Below are positions 29,117-38,153 of a stretch of DNA of 64,000 nt, piece by piece (position 1 is the stretch's first letter; the number at the start of each line of letters is the position of its first letter). Source of the DNA: Lachnoclostridium sp. An181. Lineage in GTDB: Bacteria > Bacillota > Clostridia > Lachnospirales > Lachnospiraceae. The notes below the pieces were generated by a model that was not told where the DNA came from, searched no databases, and worked only from the letters and a program-made list of their open reading frames with translations. Where the stretch lies: positions 49,550-113,549 of the forward strand of contig NZ_NFKJ01000009.1 of NCBI RefSeq assembly GCF_002160325.1, given 5' to 3'. The position numbers and the translations under genes are program-made.

Positions 29117-29830
29117 TTATTTATTTTTATTTACGATCTTTGTCTCATAGGTTCCTGTGGCAATGTCAATGTAGCGTACAAAAAGAGAAACCTTATTGTC
29201 CTCATTTAAACTGTTCCAAAGACTCTGCGTGAAAGCCTCCATGTCATCCGGGATCGCGATCAGTTTTGGCTCTCCTTCAAAACTTGGCAGCGGATTTCCA
29301 TCGCATTTGTATGTGTGGATGAAATGTCCTTCACCTGCCGCCGGATTGTTGTAAGCAAATGTATAGCGGTGGCAGCTGTCCGGATTTCCGTTGTTGCTCT
29401 TTAAAATAGACATTGCATAATTGTATGTGCCGTTTTCTATGTGCATGATTCCGGAAATGCGCGGTGTGTAGTTTGGTGCATCCGGCTCAAACTCCCGGGT
29501 CCTCAAAGACTGCTCAAAGGTAAGCTGTTTATCCATTCCCTCGTAGATCGTGTCTGTCTGGTCACCGTTTGTAACAATCGTTTTATTCCCAAGGACACGC
29601 ACCGGAGCGTAGATAATAAGGCTTGGGTCCGTCAATTTGGAAGGGTCAAATGCCTGTGTGCGGATTCCCTGTCCTTCCTCCACAAACACGCGGTTTCTGC
29701 TGTTCTCGCTTCTTCCCATGATAAAATAAGCGGTAACCGCTTTTGTCCCATCCTTGGAGCGTCCGATGATGATCCCTCTTCCCGGATAGGAATTGCCCTG
29801 CAATTCTTTTTCGATTGATAACATTTCCAT
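29117..29830 (-). CDS. IMP cyclohydrolase, PurO-like
   Basis: A 237-residue protein of the IMP_cyclohyd (PurO) family first known from archaea, closing FAICAR to IMP. Seen are GNSYPGRGIIIGRS, the AYFIMGRSENSRNRVF segment and the C-terminal ENGTYNYAMSILKSNNGNPDSCHRYTFAYNNPAAGEGHFIHTY. The ATG at 29830 follows AAGGAG at nine bases and is preferred over two upstream starts. A TATAAT-like element lies about 50 bases further upstream. It is first in the two-gene purine operon. Confidence 0.88.
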   Translation of the reverse strand: MEMLSIEKELQGNSYPGRGIIIGRSKDGTKAVTAYFIMGRSENSRNRVFVEEGQGIRTQAFDPSKLTDPSLIIYAPVRVLGNKTIVTNGDQTDTIYEGMDKQLTFEQSLRTREFEPDAPNYTPRISGIMHIENGTYNYAMSILKSNNGNPDSCHRYTFAYNNPAAGEGHFIHTYKCDGNPLPSFEGEPKLIAIPDDMEAFTQSLWNSLNEDNKVSLFVRYIDIATGTYETKIVNKNK

Positions 29831-29984
29831 GAATACATTCTCCTTTTTCTCAAATGGTTTCGTCCGTATCAACTTCATTATATACAAAAAACCTGCACAG
29901 CACCAGTATCCGGGATAGTATTTGTTCTTATAGGGATTTATAAGTTATACTTAATTTATATGGTTAATTCATTAACTTTACTTA

Positions 29985-32429
29985 TCATTTGATTTCCTTA
30001 GTCTCCATGACAAACTTGACTTCTCCTTCCATTTCATCGGAAATACCAGAATAAGAATCATAGTCTTCGGCAAGTTTCTGCATACCTTTCAACTTATTCT
30101 TCAAACTTTCAAAATCGTCTCCAAACACATCGGCAAGTTTTTTGATACCTTGTTTTTGAAATTCATCCATTCCTTCCTTCAGCGTATTCGCACCGTCCGA
30201 GAGTTTGGATACGCCATCCAAAAGCTGCACCGTACCGGAAGAGAGCGTGCCGGTCCCATCCAGAAGGCTCTTTGTGCCTCTGGACAGCATAGCTGCCCCT
30301 CCATTTAACTTGGCATTGTTTTCACTTAATTTTGCGGAACCGATCACCAGATCCTTTCCGGACATTTCCAAAAGTTCGACTCCCTTTTTCAAGGCCGCGT
30401 CGTTTTTTTGCAGTTCATTCAAGCCCATGATCAACTGCTCGCTGCCATTCTCTGCTGATTTTGCAAGTTTGGATGTATTCTGCGCGATCGTTGTCACCGT
30501 GTTCGTGATCATTGGAGCGCTCTCCTCTGCGAATGCATCAATTCCTGTCTTCAACTGTCCTATGCCTGCCGACAGTTTTGCGATGGGAGCATCGTCCAGT
30601 TGAGCCGCCTTGTCTTTCAGTTCTTCGGAAGTTTTTAAAAGCACCTGGGAAGCTCTCGAAAGTCCTTCACTTCCAATCACAGGCGTCAGTCCATCTGCAA
30701 CCTGTTTCAAGGCCATGGAAACCGGCACTGTCTTTCCATCCACACTTACCGTCGGCATCTGTACCTGGCCAAGCGTCTTTGTATCACCTTCGATCTTGGG
30801 CGCTGTTGTCTTTGCTTTTCCAAGAGCTGCAGCTACTTTTTCTCTTACAGCATCCTCCACACCTGCTTCTTTTAAAATTTCATCCACTTCTTTTGTCTCT
30901 TGATCCAGCTTTTGATTTGCAGTCAAAATTGCAACATCCACTTGTTCCTGTGCCTCTTTCACCATACTGTTTCCAAAAGCCTGCAGTTCTTCATTCTTTT
31001 TTGCAATCTGGCCATTTAAATCCGTGTACCCGGATGTCACCGCGCTCCTGGCAGTCTCGATTCCTGCTTTTGATTCTTTTACTGCCACATTCGCTTTGTC
31101 CACTGCCTCTTCTTTTACTGTCATAAGGCTGTCCGCCATGCCAGAAAGCCCTTTGTCTGTCACTACTTTGCTAAGGTTTGAAAATCCGTCCGAAATCTGA
31201 CTGATTCCTGTCTGCATCTTCTGTGAACTTGCCACAAGCCCGTTTGTTTTGTCTGTCAGTTTCCCATCCAGCTCTTCCAGACCTTGTGAAAGCGTTTCAA
31301 GATTTTGTCCAATCAGCGGCAATTGTTCTTTTGCTGCTTTCGCAATTTTTCCGACGCCTTCCACGTATGCTTTCGTGCCGGATGAAAGCGTTCCCGCCCC
31401 GTTTGTATATTGTCTTATGCCTTCTGCAAGCGTTCCTTCTGCTTTTGTATATTGGCTGAGCCCTTCTTCCAGCGTCCCCGCTCCGTCATGTAACGAAACT
31501 GCTCCTTCTGTCAACTCATCCACTCCCGCTGTAAACTCGAATGATTTTTCCTTCAGCTCCAAAAGTCCATCTGCCAAAGAATTACTTCCGTCCGCAAGTT
31601 TCAAGGATGCATCGGTCAATTCATCCATCGCCTTTTGCATCTCATCGAGACTGTCTATCTTATCAAGTCCAAGGTCCGCAAATACTTGTGCACTGACCAC
31701 CGTAAAGATCGGCTCCATTTCACAGTCCGTCACATCCGCCTCAATGGTAATGCTTTCCGGGATTTCAAGATCCACATCTTCCATTTTATCAAGGCCTAAA
31801 TTTTCTGACATACCAGGCAGCACGGCTCCTGCCACGATTGCTTTTGAACCGTCTGAGATCACTTTCCCATTGTCCACCTGCACATTTGTAAACGTATCTG
31901 TCGGAAAGATTCCTCCGCTCAATACAACAAACGGAACATACAGATTTTCCTTTTTCCCGTCAATCTCCACTTCCTGCTTTACATTGTTTTTGTATTCCAG
32001 TTTGATTTTCAGATGGCCTGACTTTCCTTTTAAATTCTCTGGTTCCATCTCTTTTCCATTTAATTCATACGTCAGTTTCATTGTCACCGGAAGGGTCTTA
32101 TCGGTTTTGCCTTGATAATAAATGTCCTCTCCATCTGTGCTCCAGACAAGTTTCTCTCCGTTTTTTTGGAATGTCTCATCACCTTTGATATTTTTGATCT
32201 CAGAAAGCGAGGAGGCATCTTTGACTTGTTTTTCGTTTTCTGCATGTTTCAGCCAGTCGGAAACCGTGATCTCCTGCGGATTTCCCTTGGCGTCCATGTT
32301 TACATAGACAGATTCATCTTTAAAAATCTCTTCCCCTGCTGCAAATACATTCATCTGACAAAGGGTTGCTGACGCTGCGATTGCGATCGCTGACATGGTA
32401 CGTTTTTTCCATTTTCTATTTTGATTCAT
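29985..32429 (-). CDS. Secreted/membrane-linked heptad-repeat protein (YhgE/Pip-like), MMPL partner
   Basis: An 814-residue protein with a signal peptide (about 1-32, ending near VFAAG), a beta-rich N-terminal domain, and long coiled-coil regions full of L-x-x-G-x-x-x-L-x-x-G heptads (for example LADGSNSLADGLLELK and LSSGTVQLLDGVSKLSDGANTL). Such repeats occur in YhgE/Pip-type proteins and in proteins encoded beside MMPL exporters. Its C-terminus is not clearly a membrane helix. The ATG at 32429 follows AAGGAGG. It starts 13 bases after the MMPL gene and likely forms an exporter complex with it. Confidence 0.8.
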   Translation of the reverse strand: MNQNRKWKKRTMSAIAIAASATLCQMNVFAAGEEIFKDESVYVNMDAKGNPQEITVSDWLKHAENEKQVKDASSLSEIKNIKGDETFQKNGEKLVWSTDGEDIYYQGKTDKTLPVTMKLTYELNGKEMEPENLKGKSGHLKIKLEYKNNVKQEVEIDGKKENLYVPFVVLSGGIFPTDTFTNVQVDNGKVISDGSKAIVAGAVLPGMSENLGLDKMEDVDLEIPESITIEADVTDCEMEPIFTVVSAQVFADLGLDKIDSLDEMQKAMDELTDASLKLADGSNSLADGLLELKEKSFEFTAGVDELTEGAVSLHDGAGTLEEGLSQYTKAEGTLAEGIRQYTNGAGTLSSGTKAYVEGVGKIAKAAKEQLPLIGQNLETLSQGLEELDGKLTDKTNGLVASSQKMQTGISQISDGFSNLSKVVTDKGLSGMADSLMTVKEEAVDKANVAVKESKAGIETARSAVTSGYTDLNGQIAKKNEELQAFGNSMVKEAQEQVDVAILTANQKLDQETKEVDEILKEAGVEDAVREKVAAALGKAKTTAPKIEGDTKTLGQVQMPTVSVDGKTVPVSMALKQVADGLTPVIGSEGLSRASQVLLKTSEELKDKAAQLDDAPIAKLSAGIGQLKTGIDAFAEESAPMITNTVTTIAQNTSKLAKSAENGSEQLIMGLNELQKNDAALKKGVELLEMSGKDLVIGSAKLSENNAKLNGGAAMLSRGTKSLLDGTGTLSSGTVQLLDGVSKLSDGANTLKEGMDEFQKQGIKKLADVFGDDFESLKNKLKGMQKLAEDYDSYSGISDEMEGEVKFVMETKEIK

Positions 32430-32442
32430 ATCCAAATCCTCC

Positions 32443-34533
32443 TTATACATTCTTTTTATTTGTTTCTTTTTTCGGCAAAAATCCAATCGAGGTGTGAACG
32501 ATCACCTTATCAAAAATCATAAACATAGCCGGAAGGACAAGCAGTACCACGATCGTACTGATGATGGCTCCTCTTGACAAAAGCGTACAGATGGAACCGA
32601 TCATATCCACCTTTGAATATACGCTCACACCAAATGTAGCTGCAAAAAAGCTGATCCCACTTATCAGAATGGATTTCATGGAAGTCTCGTGTGCGATTTT
32701 GATGGCTGTCTTTTTGTCCTTACCACGGTACCGTTCTTTCTGATACCGGCTCGTCATCAAGATTGCATAGTCTACAGTGGCCCCCAGCTGAATGGTCCCT
32801 ATGACAATACTTGCCACAAACGGAAGGGAGATTCCCTGATAATACGGGATCGCCATGTTGACAAAAATGGCAAATTCAATGACCGATACCAGAATGACCG
32901 GCAGGGAAATGGATTTAAATACAAGCATGATAATGATAAAAATCGCTGCAATGGAGATGATATTTACATTCTTTAAATCCACGTCCGTTACATCCGCCAA
33001 ATCCTTTGTAAGAGGCGCCTCCCCGATGACCATGGCACCTTTATCGTAAGACTTTACAATATCATTAATCTTACTGATCTGCGCATTTACCTCGTCTGTC
33101 GCTGTCTTGTACGTTGAGCAGACAAATTCCATTTCATAGTTCTGGCTTTTTAACATGGAAGTGAGGTCTTTTGGAATCATACTTTCCGGGACGGATGGGC
33201 CTAAAACCGAATCCACTCCAAGCACCCACTTCACGCCGTCCACATGCTCGATCTTTTCCATCATCTCCGTCTTTTCCTTGCTCTCCATGTCCTTTGGCAA
33301 CAGCAGCATATGCAGGTTATTCATCTGGAAATCTTCCTGAAGTTTTGCATTTGCCACATTGCTTTCCAGAGACTTTGGAAGAGACTTGTCGATATTGTAG
33401 TACACTTTCGTGTGGTTATTTCCATAGATCGCCGGCAAAAGCAGGACCAAAAAGACAACGATCCATATTTTGTAATGTCCGGTGATAAAATCGGATACTT
33501 TGTCAAGATTTGGTATCAAAGCTCTATGTTTTGTCTTTTCAATTACCTTGTCAAAAATCAAGATCATGGATGGCAGCAATGTCACACAGCAGATCACACC
33601 GATCACAACGCCTTTTGCCATAACGACCCCGATGTTCATCCCCAGCTTAAATGTCATAAAACAAAGCGCCACAAATCCTGCGATCGTTGTCACAGAACTT
33701 CCGATCACGGATTTAAATGTATTGGCGATCGCATGCCCCATGGCTCTTTCTTTTTCACCGGGGAATCTTTTTTTATTGTCCTCATAGCTGTTCAGAAGAA
33801 AAATGGAATAATCCATCGTGACCCCAAGCTGCAGCACGGCAGTCAAGGCCTGTGTGATATAGGAAATCTCTCCAAGGAAAAAGTTGCTGCCAAAGTTATA
33901 CAAAATCGCCATTCCAATGCTCAGTAAAAACAGAACCGGAACAACAAAGGATTCCATCGCAAGTCCCAGTACGATCAGACAAAGGGCTGCCGCGATCACA
34001 ACATATGCCGGCATTTCCTTTAAAGACAGATTTTTAATATCCGTCACGATCCCTGTCATCCCACTGATAAAGCACTGCTCACCTACCTCTTTTCGCATCT
34101 GGCTTACCGCCTGCATGGATGTATCGGAGGAGGTGGTGTCATCCAAAAGCACAAGCATCATCGTGGCATCGCCTTTGAAAAGCATCTCCCTTATATCTTT
34201 TGGAATCATGCTTTCGGGCACGGAAATATCCGCGAAATCGTCATACCAGATCACATCCTTGACATGTTCAATACCTTCTATTTTTTCTTCCAGTTTCTGC
34301 ACATCCTTGTTCTCCATATTTTCCACGACCACCATGGAAAATGCTCCGGTCCCAAATTCATCCACCATGATATCCTGACCCTTTACTGTCTCAAGGGAAT
34401 CCGGCAGATAGCTTAAAAGATCATAATTGATCCTCGTCTTCGCGATTCCGATCAGGGATGGGACAAGGAGCAAAAGCCCAAGGATGAAAAACACCCATCG
34501 GTGTTTTGCTATCCACTTTCCTACCTTCACCAT
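32443..34533 (-). CDS. MMPL/RND family exporter
   Basis: A 696-residue RND-type transporter with twelve membrane helices: one at the N-terminus, an extracellular domain, a block of five with QLGVTMDYSIFLLNSYED, then a second half with the same plan and GTIQLGATVDYAILMTSRY. The Asp residues in the two helix-4 motifs fit proton coupling. MMPL proteins export lipids or drugs. It is first in an operon with the heptad-repeat protein and is divergent from a TetR gene, with operator-like palindromes between. Confidence 0.92.
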   Translation of the reverse strand: MVKVGKWIAKHRWVFFILGLLLLVPSLIGIAKTRINYDLLSYLPDSLETVKGQDIMVDEFGTGAFSMVVVENMENKDVQKLEEKIEGIEHVKDVIWYDDFADISVPESMIPKDIREMLFKGDATMMLVLLDDTTSSDTSMQAVSQMRKEVGEQCFISGMTGIVTDIKNLSLKEMPAYVVIAAALCLIVLGLAMESFVVPVLFLLSIGMAILYNFGSNFFLGEISYITQALTAVLQLGVTMDYSIFLLNSYEDNKKRFPGEKERAMGHAIANTFKSVIGSSVTTIAGFVALCFMTFKLGMNIGVVMAKGVVIGVICCVTLLPSMILIFDKVIEKTKHRALIPNLDKVSDFITGHYKIWIVVFLVLLLPAIYGNNHTKVYYNIDKSLPKSLESNVANAKLQEDFQMNNLHMLLLPKDMESKEKTEMMEKIEHVDGVKWVLGVDSVLGPSVPESMIPKDLTSMLKSQNYEMEFVCSTYKTATDEVNAQISKINDIVKSYDKGAMVIGEAPLTKDLADVTDVDLKNVNIISIAAIFIIIMLVFKSISLPVILVSVIEFAIFVNMAIPYYQGISLPFVASIVIGTIQLGATVDYAILMTSRYQKERYRGKDKKTAIKIAHETSMKSILISGISFFAATFGVSVYSKVDMIGSICTLLSRGAIISTIVVLLVLPAMFMIFDKVIVHTSIGFLPKKETNKKNV

Positions 34534-34571
34534 CTTTTTTGCTCTCCTTTTCTTTCTGTAATTTCATTTTA

Positions 34572-34678
34572 TGACCAATAGTCATTTCTGATCCCTTTTC
34601 AAGTTATATATCAAAAATGACTATTAGTCAATATTTTGTGCTGTGTTTATATTTTTTTAATATATTGACTTTCAGTCA
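34572..34678. promoter_or_regulatory. Three TetR operator-like palindromes and the MMPL promoter
   Basis: Three 13-bp copies of TGACYNNNAGTCA occur at 34572-34584, 34618-34630 and 34666-34678, at 46 and 48 base steps. On the minus strand TTGACT (34626-34631) and TATAAC (34603-34608) with a 17-base spacer form the MMPL promoter; the middle palindrome overlaps its -35 box and the first lies downstream of the -10. The third lies near the TetR gene, fitting autoregulation. Confidence 0.75.
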
Positions 34679-34728
34679 GTTTTGCACTCATAATATAGAT
34701 ACGATAAAAACGGATCGAGGTGAGTCGC

Positions 34729-35355
34729 ATGACAATAGAAAAAAACACGCTTTTAAAAAAAGCTGCTCTGAAAAAAAAGCAAAAAAAAGAAAGCCTTTTG
34801 AATACGGCTTTCGAATTATTTCTCACAAAAGGCCTTGCAAAGACAACGATCTCCGATATCGTGGAGAAAGCCGGCGTGGCAAAAGGGACCTTTTATTTGT
34901 ATTTCAAAGATAAGTACGATATCTGTGACAGCCTTGTCTCTTCCAAAGCCGGGGACATCTTTTTGAACGCCCACCGCTCACTTGCAAACACAGATATCCA
35001 TGAGTTTGAAGACCAGATCCTCTACATCCTGGACCATGTCTTAAACCAATTAAACGAGGACAAGGCGCTGCTGCGTTTTATTGAAAAAAATCTTTCCTGG
35101 GGTATTTTCCGCAAAGCCCTGGATTCCACACTTCCGAACGAAGACTGCAACATCTATGAACTGTATGAAGAAATGTTAAAGAAAAGCTCCAAGTCTTATA
35201 AAAACCCGGAGCTTATGCTGTTCACCCTCGTAGAGCTCATAAGCTCCACAGGTTATAGCTGTATTTTATACAACGAACCGGTATCCATGGAGGAATACAA
35301 GCCAGTCCTCTACCGCACGGTCCGCAGTATCATGGATAGTTTTTGCGAAGGATAA
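34729..35355 (+). CDS. TetR family transcriptional regulator
   Basis: A 208-residue repressor. After a lysine-rich start, the helix-turn-helix ILVELF-type pattern reads NTAFELFLTKGLAKTTISDIVEKAGVAKGTFYLYFKDKYDI, and the C-terminal helical domain is the ligand and dimer part. The ATG at 34729 follows GAGGTGAG. It is divergent from the MMPL operon, and three matching palindromes in between make it the likely repressor of that operon and of itself. Confidence 0.92.
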   Translation: MTIEKNTLLKKAALKKKQKKESLLNTAFELFLTKGLAKTTISDIVEKAGVAKGTFYLYFKDKYDICDSLVSSKAGDIFLNAHRSLANTDIHEFEDQILYILDHVLNQLNEDKALLRFIEKNLSWGIFRKALDSTLPNEDCNIYELYEEMLKKSSKSYKNPELMLFTLVELISSTGYSCILYNEPVSMEEYKPVLYRTVRSIMDSFCEG

Positions 35356-35366
35356 TATTCGTCCTC

Positions 35367-35927
35367 CTACTTTTTCGGATACTGATCGTACACTTCCCCT
35401 TCAAAGCTTTTCCACAAAAATGTTCCGTCTTCCAATGTCATGTACCCGTGCGCGCTGTTTTCCTTTGGAATGGAAACAGAACCCGGGTTCATGTACAGGA
35501 AGGACTTCCCTTCTTTTGTTGTGCAGATTTCGCATTTTGGCACATGGGTATGTCCATTCAAAAGAATATCTCCCTCTTTTAACATCGGCGGGTTTGCCGG
35601 ATGAAAATGATGCCCGTGGGTTGCAAAAATCATTTTTCCGTCCACGTACAAAATCGCATAGTCTGCCAGCACTGGAAATTCAAGCACCATCTGATCCACT
35701 TCTGTGTCGCAGTTTCCCCGAACACAGAGGATTTCTTCCTTCACCTCGTTTAGCATTGCCAGCACTTCTTTTGGCTGATAGTCCTTTGGCAAGTCATTTC
35801 TTGGCCCATGGTACAGGATATCCCCCAGCAAAAGCAGTTTGTCCGCTTTCTCTTCTTTGTATGCCTCCAGCATTTTTCTGCAGTAATATGCAGAGCCGTG
35901 GATATCGGATGCGATCATGATCTTCAT
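35367..35927 (-). CDS. YfcE/MJ0936-type metallophosphoesterase
   Basis: A 186-residue phosphodiesterase with the metal-binding blocks ASDIHGS (Asp7/His9 region), LLLGDILYHGPR, VRGNCD, FATHGHHFHP and LNGHTHVPKCE. The YfcE family cleaves phosphodiesters in vitro; the natural substrate is unsettled. It ends 11 bases from the convergent TetR gene and stands alone. Confidence 0.92.
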   Translation of the reverse strand: MKIMIASDIHGSAYYCRKMLEAYKEEKADKLLLLGDILYHGPRNDLPKDYQPKEVLAMLNEVKEEILCVRGNCDTEVDQMVLEFPVLADYAILYVDGKMIFATHGHHFHPANPPMLKEGDILLNGHTHVPKCEICTTKEGKSFLYMNPGSVSIPKENSAHGYMTLEDGTFLWKSFEGEVYDQYPKK

Positions 35928-35981
35928 TTTCTTTGTTCCCCTTTCTGTCTTTTCCTTGTGTTGTATGTTCTATTTTTATTT

Positions 35982-36025
35982 CATCGGGCTTTGCCTTTTA
36001 TCTTTGCATCAGGCTTTGCCTTCTA
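35982..36025. repeat. Two 19-bp direct repeats
   Basis: CATCGGGCTTTGCCTTTTA (35982-36000) and CATCAGGCTTTGCCTTCTA (36007-36025) differ at two positions. The second covers the LMW-PTP stop codon. Probably a local slippage duplication. Confidence 0.5.
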
Positions 36026-36481
36026 ACCTCGCTCCATCAGATGGAGAAACAATCCTTCCAGTCCTTCTTTGATGTCTTCGTATGTGACGTCAAAATTGCC
36101 GGTGTACCAAGGGTCCGCAATATCCCTTACTCTCTCTGTAAACTCCAGAAGTTTATGCACTTTCCCTTCCGGGTCCGCTCCCAAAATGCGGTGCATGTTG
36201 CGGATGTTCGCGCTGTCCATTCCGATAAGATAATCGAACTTTTCATAATCTTCTTTCGTCATCTGTCTGGCCCTGTGGTCACCGCATGGAATGCCGACTT
36301 CTCTTAATTTTTGCCTTGTTCCGTAGTGGACCGGGTTACCGATCTCCTCGCGGCTTGTAGCCGCGGAGTCGATGTAGAACTCAGATTCCATGCCGCGGTT
36401 TTTGACAAGGTCTTTCATCATGTATTCTGCCATGGTGGAGCGGCAGATGTTGCCGTGGCAAACGAATAGTATTTTTATCAT
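36023..36481 (-). CDS. Low-molecular-weight protein tyrosine phosphatase, carries the att site
   Basis: A 152-residue LMW-PTP with the P-loop VCHGNICRS (Cys8, Arg14) near the N-terminus and the catalytic Asp in DIADPWYTGNF. The ATG at 36481 follows AAGGAG; an upstream frame enters mobile DNA. The first nine or so codons and the upstream region are supplied by the inserted element: near-copies of this 5' end occur at 51609 and 53833. The gene therefore appears intact but with a replaced start and promoter. Confidence 0.92.
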   Translation of the reverse strand: MIKILFVCHGNICRSTMAEYMMKDLVKNRGMESEFYIDSAATSREEIGNPVHYGTRQKLREVGIPCGDHRARQMTKEDYEKFDYLIGMDSANIRNMHRILGADPEGKVHKLLEFTERVRDIADPWYTGNFDVTYEDIKEGLEGLFLHLMERG

Positions 36482-36565
36482 GTTCGCATTTCTCCTTATA
36501 TGTTGATTTTTCCTTGATTTTACAGGGTTTCCGCATTTTTCCATTTTAGGGAAACTTGCGTATTT
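36451..36565. repeat. attL-like copy of the LMW-PTP 5' end
   Basis: This stretch (codons 1-10 of the phosphatase plus about 80 bases upstream) matches 51609-51722 closely, including TATTTTTATCATGTTCGCAT and the ribosome binding site. The shared inner core is TGCCGTGGCA. It marks the left end of element A. Confidence 0.8.
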
Positions 36566-36597
36566 TGGCATATGTCAGCAGGTTTTTCCTCTGAAAA

Positions 36598-36644
36598 GTT
36601 GTAAAATAGGTTGTAAAATTTCCCCTATTTTACAACTTTACAAC
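36598..36644. promoter_or_regulatory. GTTGTAAA repeats, probable integrase arm sites
   Basis: GTTGTAAAA occurs at 36598 and 36610 and, inverted, at 36628-36636 and 36637-36644. The outer pair forms the inverted repeat GTTGTAAAATAG/CTATTTTACAAC. The array lies between attL and the int stop. Two similar repeats lie at the far end of element B (53754 and 53765). Tn916 integrases bind such short repeats with their N-terminal domain; the hairpin may also end int transcription. Confidence 0.6.
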
Positions 36645-36648
36645 TCAC

Positions 36649-37842
36649 CTAACTACATATCTTTTTCCTCTCTTTTTGAATATCCTCAAAGCCTACATGC
36701 GTATAAGTGTTCAGCGTTACGCCGATATCCGAGTGCCCCATAATCTTCTGCAACGTCTTGGGGTTCATGCCCGACTTTGCCATATTGGAACAAAAAGTAT
36801 GACGGCAGACATGAGGTGTCACCTTTGGCATTTCAGCTTTGTAAATTTTATTATATTTCTCACAGATATGCTGGAAATATTTTTCCCAGTGCAGGGCGAC
36901 CATTGGCATATCATTTTTGTCCAGATACAGGAAACCCACTTTCCCGTCTATCATTGGTTCTGTCTTTGGCTTTTTGCGGTTCTCTATGATTTTGCGGAAA
37001 CACTTTTTCACCTCGTCTGTCATGGGTACAAGCCTTGTACCGCACTCGGTTTTCGTCTCCTCTATGACATACTCCATATTCCGTTTCCTCTGTAACTGAT
37101 GATTGACGTCGATAACGCCGTTTTTCAAGTCAATATCCGCAATCATCAGCCCTACAAATTCAGAAATCCGAAGTCCTGTCTTAAAAAGGATATAGATACC
37201 TTCATAGTATCTGGAAAAGTGTTTATCCTCTTTTACGAATTTCAGAAATGCCCGTTCCTGCTTTCTGGTAAGGGCTTCTCTTGTCACACTGTCATTGACA
37301 ACTACCGTGGCAAGCTGGAACTCAAAGGGATTTTTCCTTATCAAATCATCATCAACCGCCATCTGGAACGCTGGCCTTACAACGCCACGCACAGAATGTA
37401 TGGTGCTGTACCCTCTGCCGTCACTCTGCAATTTAATCAGCCAGCCTTTTGCGTCAGATAATTTCACCTTATCAATCCGCTTTTTTCCAGAGTCCTCTTT
37501 CTTGATAATGTTAATGACAAAGTTATAATTGGCTTCTGTATTATGTTTCACTCCTGTTTTCTGCGACACATATTTCTTCACCAAATCCAGCACTGTCATT
37601 TCACCGCCGCAGGGAACAATATCATCTTCCAAATCTCTATGTATCAGCTTTTCCTTTTCCCTCAGCGACAAATCATCTTTTGCCCCTTTGGGAACGGTAT
37701 CTGTATTGACCAGTTTCCAACTGTACACATATTTTATATTTCCTGCATTATCTGTGTATTTATACATGAAACGTCCGTCTTTACGTTGACTCTCTCCATT
37801 TCGCAAGACACGCCCTTTATTATCACGTCTTTTCTCGCTCAT
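36649..37842 (-). CDS. int: Tn916-type tyrosine integrase
   Basis: A 397-residue integrase closely resembling Tn916 Int: N-terminal arm-binding domain (MSEKRRDNKGRVLRNGESQR then RDGRFMYKYTDNAG-like strands), SAM-like core-binding domain (about 85-175) and catalytic domain with Arg in KTGLRISEFVGL, HVCRHTFC, GHSDIG and the nucleophile Tyr in LNTYTHVGF. It probably inserts element A at the LMW-PTP 5' end. A clear AAAGGAG site precedes the ATG. Confidence 0.95.
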   Translation of the reverse strand: MSEKRRDNKGRVLRNGESQRKDGRFMYKYTDNAGNIKYVYSWKLVNTDTVPKGAKDDLSLREKEKLIHRDLEDDIVPCGGEMTVLDLVKKYVSQKTGVKHNTEANYNFVINIIKKEDSGKKRIDKVKLSDAKGWLIKLQSDGRGYSTIHSVRGVVRPAFQMAVDDDLIRKNPFEFQLATVVVNDSVTREALTRKQERAFLKFVKEDKHFSRYYEGIYILFKTGLRISEFVGLMIADIDLKNGVIDVNHQLQRKRNMEYVIEETKTECGTRLVPMTDEVKKCFRKIIENRKKPKTEPMIDGKVGFLYLDKNDMPMVALHWEKYFQHICEKYNKIYKAEMPKVTPHVCRHTFCSNMAKSGMNPKTLQKIMGHSDIGVTLNTYTHVGFEDIQKERKKICS

Positions 37843-37949
37843 CTTCGCTCCTTTCCACTTTTGGAAGAGTCCCGATATGACATTTTAAAGTATAACATAT
37901 CCGGCACTTCTCTACCATATCCAAATCCATAAAATGCCATAATCCAGCG

Positions 37950-38153
37950 TCAGATAGCGTCCAGTTCATCAATGATTTTCTCAAACTGCTTTCTCTTGAT
38001 CTGGATACGGTTGCCCTTCATCATAAGCCAACAAGCTCCTTGACCTTCCTCTGCCAGCTTGCGGAGCTTCTTCTCTCCGATACGAAAATATTTTGACGTT
38101 TCTTCAATGGTGAGGGTGTATTTCTCCCATACAGGAATATCCGTATTACTCAT
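37950..38153 (-). CDS. xis: Excisionase, Tn916 Xis-type
   Basis: A 67-residue winged-helix excisionase. The pattern [20 protein letters not shown], then [14 protein letters not shown] and [21 protein letters not shown] is nearly that of Tn916 Xis. It would direct Int towards excision. It overlaps the stop of the upstream Rep_trans gene by 4 bases and lies 107 bases before int. Confidence 0.94.
   Translation of the reverse strand: MSNTDIPVWEKYTLTIEETSKYFRIGEKKLRKLAEEGQGACWLMMKGNRIQIKRKQFEKIIDELDAI

Noticed and set aside
29888..29984. Purine riboswitch upstream of the purine operon
   Set aside because: The stretch just upstream of the PurO-type gene is too short and shows no aptamer-like paired elements; only a TATAAT-like box is visible.
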